From positions 1 to 6,183 of the forward strand of contig JAESSZ010000857.1 of NCBI GenBank assembly GCA_016763875.1: DNA of 6,183 nucleotides, read 5' to 3'. Numbering within the stretch: position 1 is the stretch's first letter; the number at the start of each line of letters is the position of its first letter. The DNA comes from Nannocystaceae bacterium. Lineage in GTDB: Bacteria; Myxococcota_A; Polyangia; Nannocystales; Nannocystaceae. Of this stretch, positions 1 to 6,162 are shown piece by piece. The notes under the pieces are model-generated. The model ran no database searches. It saw nothing but the letters and a program-made list of their open reading frames with translations, and was not told the DNA's origin. The translations under genes were made by a program, and so were the position numbers.

Positions 1-1
1 C

Positions 2-85
2 GGCGACTCGCTCAACCCGTTCACGAACGACGTTGACTTCCCGGGCGTGTGGCCGTACCTCGCCCCCGCACACGCGGAAGAATAG
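2..85 (+). CDS. C-terminal end of a truncated gene, possibly DUF4331-type protein
   Basis: The frame is open from base 2 to a TAG at 83-85 and gives 27 residues, beginning GDSLNPFTND and ending in VWPYLAPAHAEE. The rest lies off the left edge. The pattern of N-D-V-D-F-P followed by a W/F-P-Y-L-A-P-x-H ending resembles, from memory, the extreme C-terminus of DUF4331 proteins, which often finish on a similar FPYLAPPH stretch. A terminator-like hairpin begins 42 bases after the stop, which supports this as a real gene end. The tail is too short for a firm family call. DUF4331 proteins are mostly exported and of unknown biochemical role, so no function is claimed. It is co-oriented with the TPR-like gene at 237. 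Confidence 0.55.
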   Translation, partial: GDSLNPFTNDVDFPGVWPYLAPAHAEE

Positions 86-236
86 TCAGCTCAGCTGCGC
101 CGCGTGAGGTGCACTGACTGAGTCATTCAAGCCCCGCAGGCGTTGTCTGCGGGGCTTGTTCGTTGGTTGGCCCGGGCAGGACACGCGAGCACGGCGACAA
201 CCCAACCCCACCTGCTCGCCATGGTAAGCAGCCACC
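86..236. other. Intergenic region upstream of the TPR-like gene
   Basis: This 151-base stretch holds the hairpin at 128-158 and an 11-base palindrome with a central G, TGACTGAGTCA, at 115-125. After the hairpin, 159-236 is C-rich and shows no clear -35/-10 pair, so the promoter of the TPR-like gene is not located. No small reading frame here looks like a gene. Confidence 0.6.
128..158 (+). terminator. Strong hairpin, intrinsic-type terminator
   Basis: A perfect 12-base-pair inverted repeat (CAAGCCCCGCAG pairing with CTGCGGGGCTTG) flanks a 7-base loop, GCGTTGT. The downstream side is TTCGTTGGTT, only moderately T-rich, so release may be less efficient than at a classical U-tract terminator. 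It lies 42 bases after the stop of the truncated left-edge gene and 78 bases before the TPR-like gene start, so it most likely ends the upstream transcript. Partial readthrough into the TPR gene cannot be excluded. No folding energy was computed. Confidence 0.8.
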
Positions 237-290
237 ATGCGCTCCGAGGTTTCCTGCGCCGTACTTTCGTTGACGCTGATGACCGGGTGT
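237..290 (+). other. Putative lipoprotein signal peptide of the TPR-like protein
   Basis: These 18 codons hold a positive residue at position 2 (R), a short hydrophobic core (C-A-V-L-S-L-T-L-M) and the box M-T-G-C, with Cys18 encoded at 288-290. The core is shorter than usual, residue 4 is acidic, and -3 is Met, not Leu, so the call is tentative. The following low-complexity Ala/Pro/Lys segment resembles the flexible tethers that often follow lipidated cysteines. Confidence 0.5.
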
Positions 291-1574
291 CCCGAGCCCG
301 CGGCTGCACCAACGCCCGCACCTAAGACCGCCGCAAAGCCCAGCGAAGCAAAACCCTTACCCGGCGACAAAGACAAGCCGGAAGCCTCCCCCACCGCCCA
401 CGGCAAACGGGGCGTCAAGACGTACGACGACGAGCTCGCGGCGCTGCGACGGCGCATGCGGTCGGCTATCAAACGCTCGGAAAAGGTCCGCGGCTACGCG
501 GCGTGGCAATCGGCGGCCGGCACCGCCCTTCAGATCGCCCGCTTCACTGGCAACTACGACGACTTCCGCGCCGCAGAGGAAACGCTGACCAAGACGTTCG
601 AGGCCGGCAAAGGCAAGGGGCCCACGCTGCTGCGCGCCCGCTTCAACTACCACCTGCATCGCCTCGACAAAATCGCCGCGGACCTTCCGTCCGCTCGTGC
701 CCGGGCACTGGTCGGCGGAAACAAGTCCCGGGCCGCCGTCGAGGTATTCGAGGGCAACGTCGCCATGCAGCAGGGCGCGCTGGACCAAGCCCAAGCCCAC
801 TGGGCCAAAGCCGAAACGATGTCGAGCGACTCCGCCAAGATGGCGCTCGCGCTGTGGGCGTTCAAAACCGCCGACTTTGCAACCGCCGAGGCCAGTTACG
901 CCTTTCTCGCGCGCAACTACCACGGGCGCCACAAGGAGGGCGCGGCGTGGCTCGACCTCATGCAGGGGATCATGGACTTGGACCGCGGTCGCTACGACGA
1001 GGCCTTGGCCCACCTGGACGACGCCGAGGCCGACCTCACCGGCTACTGGCTCGTCGATGAGCACCGCGCCGAGATCACCGCCCTCAAAGGTGATCTCAAG
1101 ACCGCCGAGGCGATGTACCGCGACATCATCGAGCGCACAAACAGCCCAGAGTTCATGGGCGCGCTCGCGTCGATCCTCAAAGAAACGGGCCAGGGCAAAG
1201 AGGCGCAAACGTGGTTCGACAAGGCGACGGCGCGCTTTGACGAGCAGATCGTGCTGTACCCCGAAGCCGCCTACGGCCACGCGTTGGGTCATTTCCTCGA
1301 GTTTGGTCCGCCCGAGCGCGCACTAGACCTTGCGCGCAAAAACCACACCGTGCGCCCCAACATCGAAGCCAAGCAACTGTTGGCGCAGGCAGAACTGGCG
1401 ATGGGCAACAAGGAGACCGCCCGCGACCTCATCGACGCCGCGCTCGCGACCCCTTGGAGCACCGCCGACCTCCACTACACCGCGCACGAGGTCTACGCCG
1501 CCACCGGCGATGAAAGCAAAGCCAGCACGCAGCTGGCCAAGGCCAAGGCCATCAACCCGCACGTCGGCAGCTGA
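237..1574 (+). CDS. TPR-like repeat protein, probable lipoprotein
   Basis: This is a 445-residue protein of unknown specific role. The ATG at 237 is well fixed because an in-frame TAA lies at 225-227; the only ribosome-site hint is GGTAAG at 223-228. The N-terminus has a short hydrophobic run (residues 7-15) ending in M-T-G-C, with Cys18 as a possible lipidated residue. M at -3 and the short core make this a weak lipobox. Pro at +2, not Asp, would favour the outer membrane if the Lol rule applies. Residues 19-55 are a Pro/Ala/Lys-rich linker. From about 90 to 440 the protein is helical with TPR-like pairs, clearest near 168-198, 236-266, 273-300, 309-334 and 378-405, with the typical small residue, G-x-Y/K-x-x-A and A-x-x-x-F/L spacing. 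Proteins of this shape usually act as scaffolds. It converges on the channel gene with a 40-base gap. Confidence 0.88.
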   Translation: MRSEVSCAVLSLTLMTGCPEPAAAPTPAPKTAAKPSEAKPLPGDKDKPEASPTAHGKRGVKTYDDELAALRRRMRSAIKRSEKVRGYAAWQSAAGTALQIARFTGNYDDFRAAEETLTKTFEAGKGKGPTLLRARFNYHLHRLDKIAADLPSARARALVGGNKSRAAVEVFEGNVAMQQGALDQAQAHWAKAETMSSDSAKMALALWAFKTADFATAEASYAFLARNYHGRHKEGAAWLDLMQGIMDLDRGRYDEALAHLDDAEADLTGYWLVDEHRAEITALKGDLKTAEAMYRDIIERTNSPEFMGALASILKETGQGKEAQTWFDKATARFDEQIVLYPEAAYGHALGHFLEFGPPERALDLARKNHTVRPNIEAKQLLAQAELAMGNKETARDLIDAALATPWSTADLHYTAHEVYAATGDESKASTQLAKAKAINPHVGS

Positions 1575-1600
1575 CTGGCGTGAGCTGACCGGAGCTGCCG
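1565..1600. terminator. Inverted repeat between convergent genes, possible bidirectional terminator
   Basis: CGGCAGCT at 1565-1572 pairs perfectly with AGCTGCCG at 1593-1600, enclosing a 20-base loop. The left arm overlaps the end of the TPR-like gene, whose stop is 1572-1574, and the right arm ends 15 bases before the stop of the channel gene. There is no T-run on either side and the loop is long, so it is a weak candidate. Position between two converging stops is the main support. Confidence 0.3.
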
Positions 1601-1614
1601 CTCGCGACTCGCAC

Positions 1615-4314
1615 CTATTGCACGGGTGCTGTCGCCGCCGCGGTGACCCGGTCGGGCGCAATGGCCCAGACCGACACCAGCTGCGACAACTCGAACTGGG
1701 CGCCCGTCTCGCCGCGTGTGGGCGCCACCCACAGCGACGCGTGGCCATCGCCATCACGAAGCTCGACGCCGATGAGCAGGTAACCGCGGGTGGCCAACTC
1801 GGTGGCCATCTGCGCGAACGAGCATGGCCCGTCGACCGAGGACTCCGGCAGGAACCGGACAAAGCTCTGCCCCCACGAACCCAACAGCTCGGAGTAGACC
1901 CGGTCAAACCCGGGCACGACCACCGACTGAAACAGGAAGAACGCGCGCAGTGCCTGGGTCGAGTAGATCCGCGTGTGATGCCGACCGACCTTGGTGCAAT
2001 GCGCCTGAAGGCGTGCCGCCAGCCTTGCGTCGAAGACCTCGGCCACGACACGGGGTCGTCCATGGGGGATGTCGAGGTCACCGAACAACGACTCCAGTTT
2101 CAGCAAGGCCGTGGTCGTGCGTGAGTCGGACCGACCATCCCGTTCCGCGACAAACACGATGACGTCCAGCTCGGAAACGTGGCCGAACTCGGGGTGCGGT
2201 AGGTCGACCATGTGGCGGCTCTCCATCCAGTCGGCAGCCCGCACGTAGACCGTCGAGAACGCCTCCGCGGGATCGCCAGGACACGAGAAGCGGTACGCGC
2301 CCGATCCCATGGGTTCGAACAGCGCGTGCCGGGCGGGCATCAGATTGCGGGCGACCAACTGCGTATGGGCGATGAACGCTTCGTGCACGGCCTCGACCTC
2401 GGCTTCGTTGTCGGCCAGCACCAGCACTGCAGCGCCACGCTGCCCGCGCAGGAGTTCCTCCAGCATGTAGATCGAGCCCGGACGAAACCCGCACACGAGG
2501 CCTTGCCGAATCTCGGTGCTCTTGGCCACGCGGAACTTCGGAAGCTCGGGCCCCGCACCGCCATCGTGAGGCACGGCCTGGTCGGCCAACCCCTCCGCAA
2601 AGTCGCGCACCGTCCGAAAACCGTCGGCGATCGCGACAAAGCCGATCACATCTTGCGAACCATCCGCGTCCACGGGATTTATCGTCACCTCGAAATCGCC
2701 GAGCGCGGAAGCCTCGGGAGTCCCGACCAGCAGGCCCAGAGGGATGACAGCGGGTGCGCCCCGATGCGCGCGCGACATGCCGTCGGCGAGCAGGCGACGC
2801 ATGACCGCGGCGTAGTCACGACCGAGCTCTGGTGGTGTGTCCAAGACAAACCCAAGGCCATCGGTGTGAAAAAAGCAGGTGTACAGCTCGTGGCCGTGAC
2901 TGGTGAGTAGCTCTTGGAGCAGGTGCCCCAGGCCTGGGCGCCGGACGACCCCCGCGATGAACAGCGCCAGCAGCCGTTCCGTGGGCACCACGAATGCGCG
3001 AAAACTGCTTGAGCCGGTACGCACCGCCGTTCGCGCTGCCGCGACATTGGACTCGTCGAGGATCTCCGCGATGACCATGCGACGTTGGTTGGCCCGCTTG
3101 AGGGCGGGATGCCGCTGCTCCCGCTCGGCAATGCGCTCGACAAACGTCAGCAGCGTCTTGATCGTCGCTGCGTCCGGCGATGCCTCGTCGGGATCTGCCA
3201 GCAATACGATGCGTCGCGCTGAAAGCAGATCCGCGCGAGCGATGAGCATCTCGTCTTCTTCGCTGCGCTCGCGGTACACGATCTTCGACAGCTCGGGCTG
3301 GCGCAGAAAATCGGGTGGTTCGTCACCACGGCCCACCACGAGATACTTGGTCGCTGTCAGTCCACGCTGCCGAAGATCGGAGAACCACCGTAGCGACAAA
3401 AACCGCGCGTCAGTGGGCAGCAGCCGACGGTAGTAGCGCATCAGCTCGTGCAGCAATCGCCGCGTCGACGGCGTGATGTTGATGATGACGGTATGCCCCG
3501 AAAGCCCAGGCGGGCGCAGTTGCATGCGCTCGAGAAGCTCGCGCACAACATCGGTGCCCAGCCCGATGAGGAACGACACCAGGAAGAGTCCGAACACGGT
3601 CAGTGCGACCGAGGTCACCAGCAACGGCAGCGCGTGCGGGGTCTGCACGATGTTGCCCGGGTCCTGCACCTGCCGGAACGCCCACCACAACAACATCAGG
3701 AAGTCCTCGTCGGCGCTGTCGAGCACGCCATCGGAGTTGGAATCGACCCCGGTACCGCCGACGTAGTGCAGGAACACGGCCCCAGCGAACGACAGACCAC
3801 CGACGACAAAGCCCATCAGGGCGATCTGACGCATGCGTTCGCGCCGCGACAAGATAGCCCAGACATCCCGGACCAGCGGCGCCCAGTAGCCCACGAGCAG
3901 CAACATGCGCGTGAGGCGAAACAGCCGCAGCCATCGCGCGCTGGCCGGATTGACGGGAAGCGGAACGAACGAGACCAACGCCACGAAGTCGACCAGCAGC
4001 AGCACCGCCGCGCCAACCCGAGAACGCGGCGCTTCTTCGCCCGCTTCAACGTCCTCGCCCGCGTCTTGTCCCGAGCGCCCATACGCCAGGACGAAACAGC
4101 GACCGAAAAACTCGGTGCCAAACACACCGAGAAAAAGCACATCCATGCCAAGACCAAACTCGACAGGCATCAGGCTGACGATGATCGCGACCGACAGCAG
4201 CAAGCGCACCGTGAAGGCGTCTAAGAAGCGCCCCAGCTCATGGGCGAATCGAGCCCGCGGCGAAACCTCGGGCGGCTCGTCTTCCCCCAAGGGTGCCTGC
4301 GTCGCGCTCGTCAT
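1615..4314 (-). CDS. CASTOR/POLLUX/DMI1-type ion channel with voltage-sensor-like domain and tandem RCK domains
   Basis: This 899-residue inner-membrane channel starts at the ATG at 4314. The frame is open 67 codons further upstream, but that extension would cross the fumC start and its composition looks non-coding. Helices S1-S4 lie near 35-51, 54-77, 100-119 and 125-143, S5 near 161-184, the pore loop near 203-222 and S6 near 228-256. S3 has a D-x(8)-P pattern (D109, P118) and S4 has arginines at 127, 130, 133 and 136. The pore reads D-P-G-N, not GYG. RCK-like domain 1 begins at G273-H-T-V-I and includes V-L-L-A-D-P-D near 370, an A-E-I-L-D at 416-420 and R-R-P-G-L at 458-462. Domain 2 begins near L606-V-C-G-F and includes S-D-S-R at 729-732 and A-E-V-F-D at 758-762. 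These landmarks match plant CASTOR and bacterial relatives from memory. It likely conducts cations as a tetramer gated by a cytoplasmic ring. The ligand and ion selectivity are unknown. Confidence 0.87.
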   Translation of the reverse strand: MTSATQAPLGEDEPPEVSPRARFAHELGRFLDAFTVRLLLSVAIIVSLMPVEFGLGMDVLFLGVFGTEFFGRCFVLAYGRSGQDAGEDVEAGEEAPRSRVGAAVLLLVDFVALVSFVPLPVNPASARWLRLFRLTRMLLLVGYWAPLVRDVWAILSRRERMRQIALMGFVVGGLSFAGAVFLHYVGGTGVDSNSDGVLDSADEDFLMLLWWAFRQVQDPGNIVQTPHALPLLVTSVALTVFGLFLVSFLIGLGTDVVRELLERMQLRPPGLSGHTVIINITPSTRRLLHELMRYYRRLLPTDARFLSLRWFSDLRQRGLTATKYLVVGRGDEPPDFLRQPELSKIVYRERSEEDEMLIARADLLSARRIVLLADPDEASPDAATIKTLLTFVERIAEREQRHPALKRANQRRMVIAEILDESNVAAARTAVRTGSSSFRAFVVPTERLLALFIAGVVRRPGLGHLLQELLTSHGHELYTCFFHTDGLGFVLDTPPELGRDYAAVMRRLLADGMSRAHRGAPAVIPLGLLVGTPEASALGDFEVTINPVDADGSQDVIGFVAIADGFRTVRDFAEGLADQAVPHDGGAGPELPKFRVAKSTEIRQGLVCGFRPGSIYMLEELLRGQRGAAVLVLADNEAEVEAVHEAFIAHTQLVARNLMPARHALFEPMGSGAYRFSCPGDPAEAFSTVYVRAADWMESRHMVDLPHPEFGHVSELDVIVFVAERDGRSDSRTTTALLKLESLFGDLDIPHGRPRVVAEVFDARLAARLQAHCTKVGRHHTRIYSTQALRAFFLFQSVVVPGFDRVYSELLGSWGQSFVRFLPESSVDGPCSFAQMATELATRGYLLIGVELRDGDGHASLWVAPTRGETGAQFELSQLVSVWAIAPDRVTAAATAPVQ
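3652..3672 (-). other. Non-canonical selectivity-filter region of the channel (Q-D-P-G-N)
   Basis: Residues 215-221 (Q-V-Q-D-P-G-N) follow a pore helix rich in W, L and F (about 205-213) and precede S6. The potassium signature T-x-G-Y-G is absent. Plant CASTOR and POLLUX have a D-S-G-N at this place and bacterial relatives, as I recall, a D-P-G motif, so this supports family membership and leaves ion preference open. Confidence 0.7.
3703..3744 (-). other. EF-hand-like acidic loop in the channel turret
   Basis: Residues 191-204 read DSNSDGVLDSADED. Against the 12-position EF-hand loop, D is at 1, N at 3, D at 5, G at 6, L at 8, D at 9 and D at 12, which fits a calcium loop except that position 12 is Asp instead of Glu. 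It sits between S5 and the pore helix, which in a six-helix channel is the outer (periplasmic) side. No full helix-loop-helix is evident because S5 ends just before it. Calcium binding is inferred from pattern only. Confidence 0.6.
3886..4212 (-). other. Voltage-sensor-like S1-S4 module of the channel
   Basis: Residues 35-143 of the channel hold four predicted membrane helices. S2 carries an acidic residue (E68) within a hydrophobic run, S3 carries D109 followed by a proline at 118, and S4 carries R127, R130, R133 and R136 at every third position. This is the charge arrangement of Kv-type voltage sensors. An acidic loop (about 82-97, rich in D and E) joins S2 to S3 and would face the cytoplasm. 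Whether it moves with voltage is inference. Confidence 0.65.
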
Positions 4315-4370
4315 CACCGCGTCGGCAGGATAACGCCCGGGGCAGCGCGCATGATAGTGTCCGTCGCGCC
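4315..4370. promoter_or_regulatory. Shared 56-base intergenic region between divergent channel and fumC genes
   Basis: Both genes must start transcription in or beyond this short gap. On the minus strand TATCAT (4356 to 4351) matches five of six bases of a TATAAT -10 box and lies about 37 bases before the channel ATG, but no convincing -35 is seen 17 bases upstream. On the plus strand GATAGT (4353-4358) is a poor -10 only 12 bases from the fumC ATG. Neither start has a clear Shine-Dalgarno sequence. Specific boxes are tentative; only the position is firm. Confidence 0.35.
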
Positions 4371-5768
4371 ATGACGGGTAGTACGCGGGTAGAGCACGAC
4401 AGCATGGGTCCCATCGAAGTTCCGGCGGACCGGTACTGGGGGGCCCAGACGCAGCGTTCGCTGCATCACTTTTCGATTGGGGGCGACCACTTCCCCCGCG
4501 TGATGATCCGGGCACTGGGCCTGCTGAAAAAGGCCGCAGCCCTCGCCAATGGCCAGCTCGGCACCCTGCCCCAAGAGACCGTGCGTCTCATCGCCACCGC
4601 GGCCGACGAGGTCATCGAAGGCAAACTCGACGACCACTTTCCGCTGTTCGTCTGGCAGACCGGGTCTGGCACGCAGACAAACATGAACAGCAACGAGGTG
4701 ATCGCCAACCGTGCGATCGAACTCGCGGGCGGCGAGCTTGGGTCCAAGACCCCGGTGCACCCCAACGACGACGTCAATCGCGGCCAGTCGTCCAACGACA
4801 CGTTCCCCACCGCGATGCACGTCGCAGCGGTAGAGCACACGCTGCACCACATACTTCCCCGCGTGACCAGGCTGCGAGACGCACTGGCGACTAAGGCCGA
4901 GGCATTCGCCGACGTCGTAAAACTCGGCCGCACCCATCTGCAAGACGCCACGCCCCTGACCCTGGGCCAGGAAATCTCGGGATGGGTCTCGCAGCTCGAC
5001 CACGCGGTTGCTGCTGTGAACCACACCCTGCCGGCCTTGTACGAAGTCGCCCTGGGCGGCACCGCCGTCGGCACTGGTCTCAACACCCACGCCGACTACG
5101 CGCGGGTGTCTGCGGAAAAGATCGCAGAGCTCACCGGGCTGCCGTTTGTCACCGCGCCCAACAAGTTCGCGGCCCTGGCCGGACACGATGCCCTGGTCGT
5201 CTTGCACGGCGCCCTCAAGAGTGTCGCTGCCGCCCTGAACAAGATCGCAAATGACGTGCGCTGGCTGTCCTCGGGCCCTCGTTGTGGCATCGGGGAGATC
5301 AGCATCCCCGCCAATGAGCCCGGCTCCTCGATCATGCCCGGCAAGGTCAACCCGACCCAGTGCGAGGCGCTCACGATGGTCTGCGCCCAAGTCATGGGCA
5401 ACGACGTCGCGGTCAACATTGGCGGGATGAACGGCAACTTCGAGCTCAACGTCTACAAGCCGATGATGATCCACAACGTGCTGCACTCGCTCACGCTGCT
5501 GGGCGATGCGGCCGACAACTTTCGCCGTTTCTGCGCGGAGGGCATCGAGCCTAACCATGAGCGCATCCAAGCCAACCTGGAGCAGTCGCTCATGCTCGTC
5601 ACAGCGCTCAATCCGCACATCGGCTACGACAACGCGGCCAAGATCGCCAAGCAAGCGTTCAAGGTCGGTACCACGCTCAAGCAGGCGGAGGTCGCGATGG
5701 GTCTGCTCACCGAAGCGCAGTTCGACACCTGGGTCGACGCTGCCGCAATGACCAAGCCGGCAACCTAG
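4371..5768 (+). CDS. fumC: Class II fumarate hydratase FumC
   Basis: This 465-residue enzyme interconverts fumarate and L-malate in the TCA cycle. It is cytoplasmic, a homotetramer and independent of iron, unlike class I fumarases. E. coli FumC has 467 residues. The ATG at 4371 is chosen because the next residues (E-H-D-S-M-G-x-I-x-V-P-A-D) are the standard family beginning; an upstream ATG at 4293 would overlap the channel gene with unrelated sequence. Active-site residues are all present, each one higher than the E. coli number: S99 and T101 in T-G-S-G-T-Q-T-N, H130 and N132, S140-S141-N142, general-acid-region H189, and the signature loop G-S-S-I-M-P-G-K-V-N at 318-327 with catalytic S319, K325 and N327. 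The substrate-binding E332 is also present. The gene looks intact and ordinary. It ends 9 bases from the convergent small gene. Confidence 0.98.
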   Translation: MTGSTRVEHDSMGPIEVPADRYWGAQTQRSLHHFSIGGDHFPRVMIRALGLLKKAAALANGQLGTLPQETVRLIATAADEVIEGKLDDHFPLFVWQTGSGTQTNMNSNEVIANRAIELAGGELGSKTPVHPNDDVNRGQSSNDTFPTAMHVAAVEHTLHHILPRVTRLRDALATKAEAFADVVKLGRTHLQDATPLTLGQEISGWVSQLDHAVAAVNHTLPALYEVALGGTAVGTGLNTHADYARVSAEKIAELTGLPFVTAPNKFAALAGHDALVVLHGALKSVAAALNKIANDVRWLSSGPRCGIGEISIPANEPGSSIMPGKVNPTQCEALTMVCAQVMGNDVAVNIGGMNGNFELNVYKPMMIHNVLHSLTLLGDAADNFRRFCAEGIEPNHERIQANLEQSLMLVTALNPHIGYDNAAKIAKQAFKVGTTLKQAEVAMGLLTEAQFDTWVDAAAMTKPAT

Positions 5769-5777
5769 TCTGGGAAG

Positions 5778-6140
5778 TCAATCGCCTGGATCCATGAGTT
5801 TGCGGACTGCCGACGCAAGCACGGCCGACAGCGCGCTGAGCGGCCGCGCGTGGGGTTGGTGCGATTGCACCGGCTCCATCCCGCCCGGGCCCTGACTGAA
5901 GCGAACGATCGCGCGCCCGTCCTTGGTGCCCAAGATAACGGCCTGCCGGTCCACCGCGTCCGCACCTTCCGCCTCGTAGAATCCGCGCACGCGCCACATC
6001 GTCACAGCCCCCTCGGCGCGCTCGGCCTTGTGCACATCCAACAACGCACCATCGGCCAGGTGCAACCGCTCGCAGTGGACCTTGTCGTCGTCGATGGATC
6101 CCTCGGAAAGCTCCGCCAGTCTCGCCCACAGCGTGTCCAT
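5778..6140 (-). CDS. Small protein of unknown function
   Basis: This is a 120-residue protein with no family I recognise. The ATG at 6140 (MDTLWARLAEL) is preferred; in-frame ATGs at 6164 and 6170 would add up to 10 residues and collide with a possible divergent start. High G/C at third positions and a balanced acidic/basic composition support coding on this strand over the His/Arg-rich opposite frame. Residues 1-13 look helical, the middle (about 25-85) alternates hydrophobic and charged residues as in a small beta-rich domain, with W49-R-V-R-G-F-Y near its centre and T72-K-D-G-R-A-I-V-R-F after it. A Gly/Pro/His linker (about 84-99) leads to a C-terminal helix. There is no signal peptide or membrane segment, so it is probably cytoplasmic. 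It is convergent with fumC, 9 bases apart, with no terminator seen. Confidence 0.72.
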   Translation of the reverse strand: MDTLWARLAELSEGSIDDDKVHCERLHLADGALLDVHKAERAEGAVTMWRVRGFYEAEGADAVDRQAVILGTKDGRAIVRFSQGPGGMEPVQSHQPHARPLSALSAVLASAVRKLMDPGD

Positions 6141-6162
6141 CCCGCGAGTGTAGACTAGCCCC

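Noticed and set aside
115..125. TGACTGAGTCA, an 11-base palindrome resembling a bZIP (AP-1/GCN4) site.
   Set aside because: It is a single copy between a stop codon and a terminator in a bacterial context, and five-base half-sites arise often by chance. No regulator can be named.
165..207. GGTTGG (165-170) and CCAACC (202-207) as an inverted repeat upstream of the TPR-like gene.
   Set aside because: The arms are only six bases with a 31-base spacer and do not extend; this is not distinguishable from chance.
231..240. GCCACCATGC at the TPR-like start resembles a vertebrate Kozak sequence.
   Set aside because: All other features are bacterial, there are no introns, and such a short match is expected by chance in GC-rich DNA.
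357..1292. A 311-codon open frame antisense to the TPR-like gene.
   Set aside because: The composition (long runs of Val, Gly, Arg and Leu) is typical of a shadow frame, and the plus-strand TPR periodicity and fixed start are better evidence of coding.
4315..4515. An in-frame N-terminal extension of the channel by 67 codons, up to an ATG at 4515.
   Set aside because: It overlaps the well-supported start of fumC on the opposite strand and its Pro/Gly/Arg-rich sequence looks like antisense of fumC. The ATG at 4314 gives a normal cytoplasmic N-terminus before S1.
4314..5654. A long open frame of 446 codons antisense to fumC.
   Set aside because: It mirrors fumC codons in a GC-rich genome, has shadow-type Val/Gly/Arg/His composition and no recognisable domain. 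fumC is unambiguous on the other strand.
4371..5768. The possibility that the fumarase is another superfamily member such as aspartase or argininosuccinate lyase.
   Set aside because: The residues from the beginning, the T-G-S-G-T-Q-T-N motif and the G-S-S-I-M-P-G-K-V-N-P-T-Q loop are those of FumC; aspartases typically differ around these motifs. It is also too standard to be a novelty.
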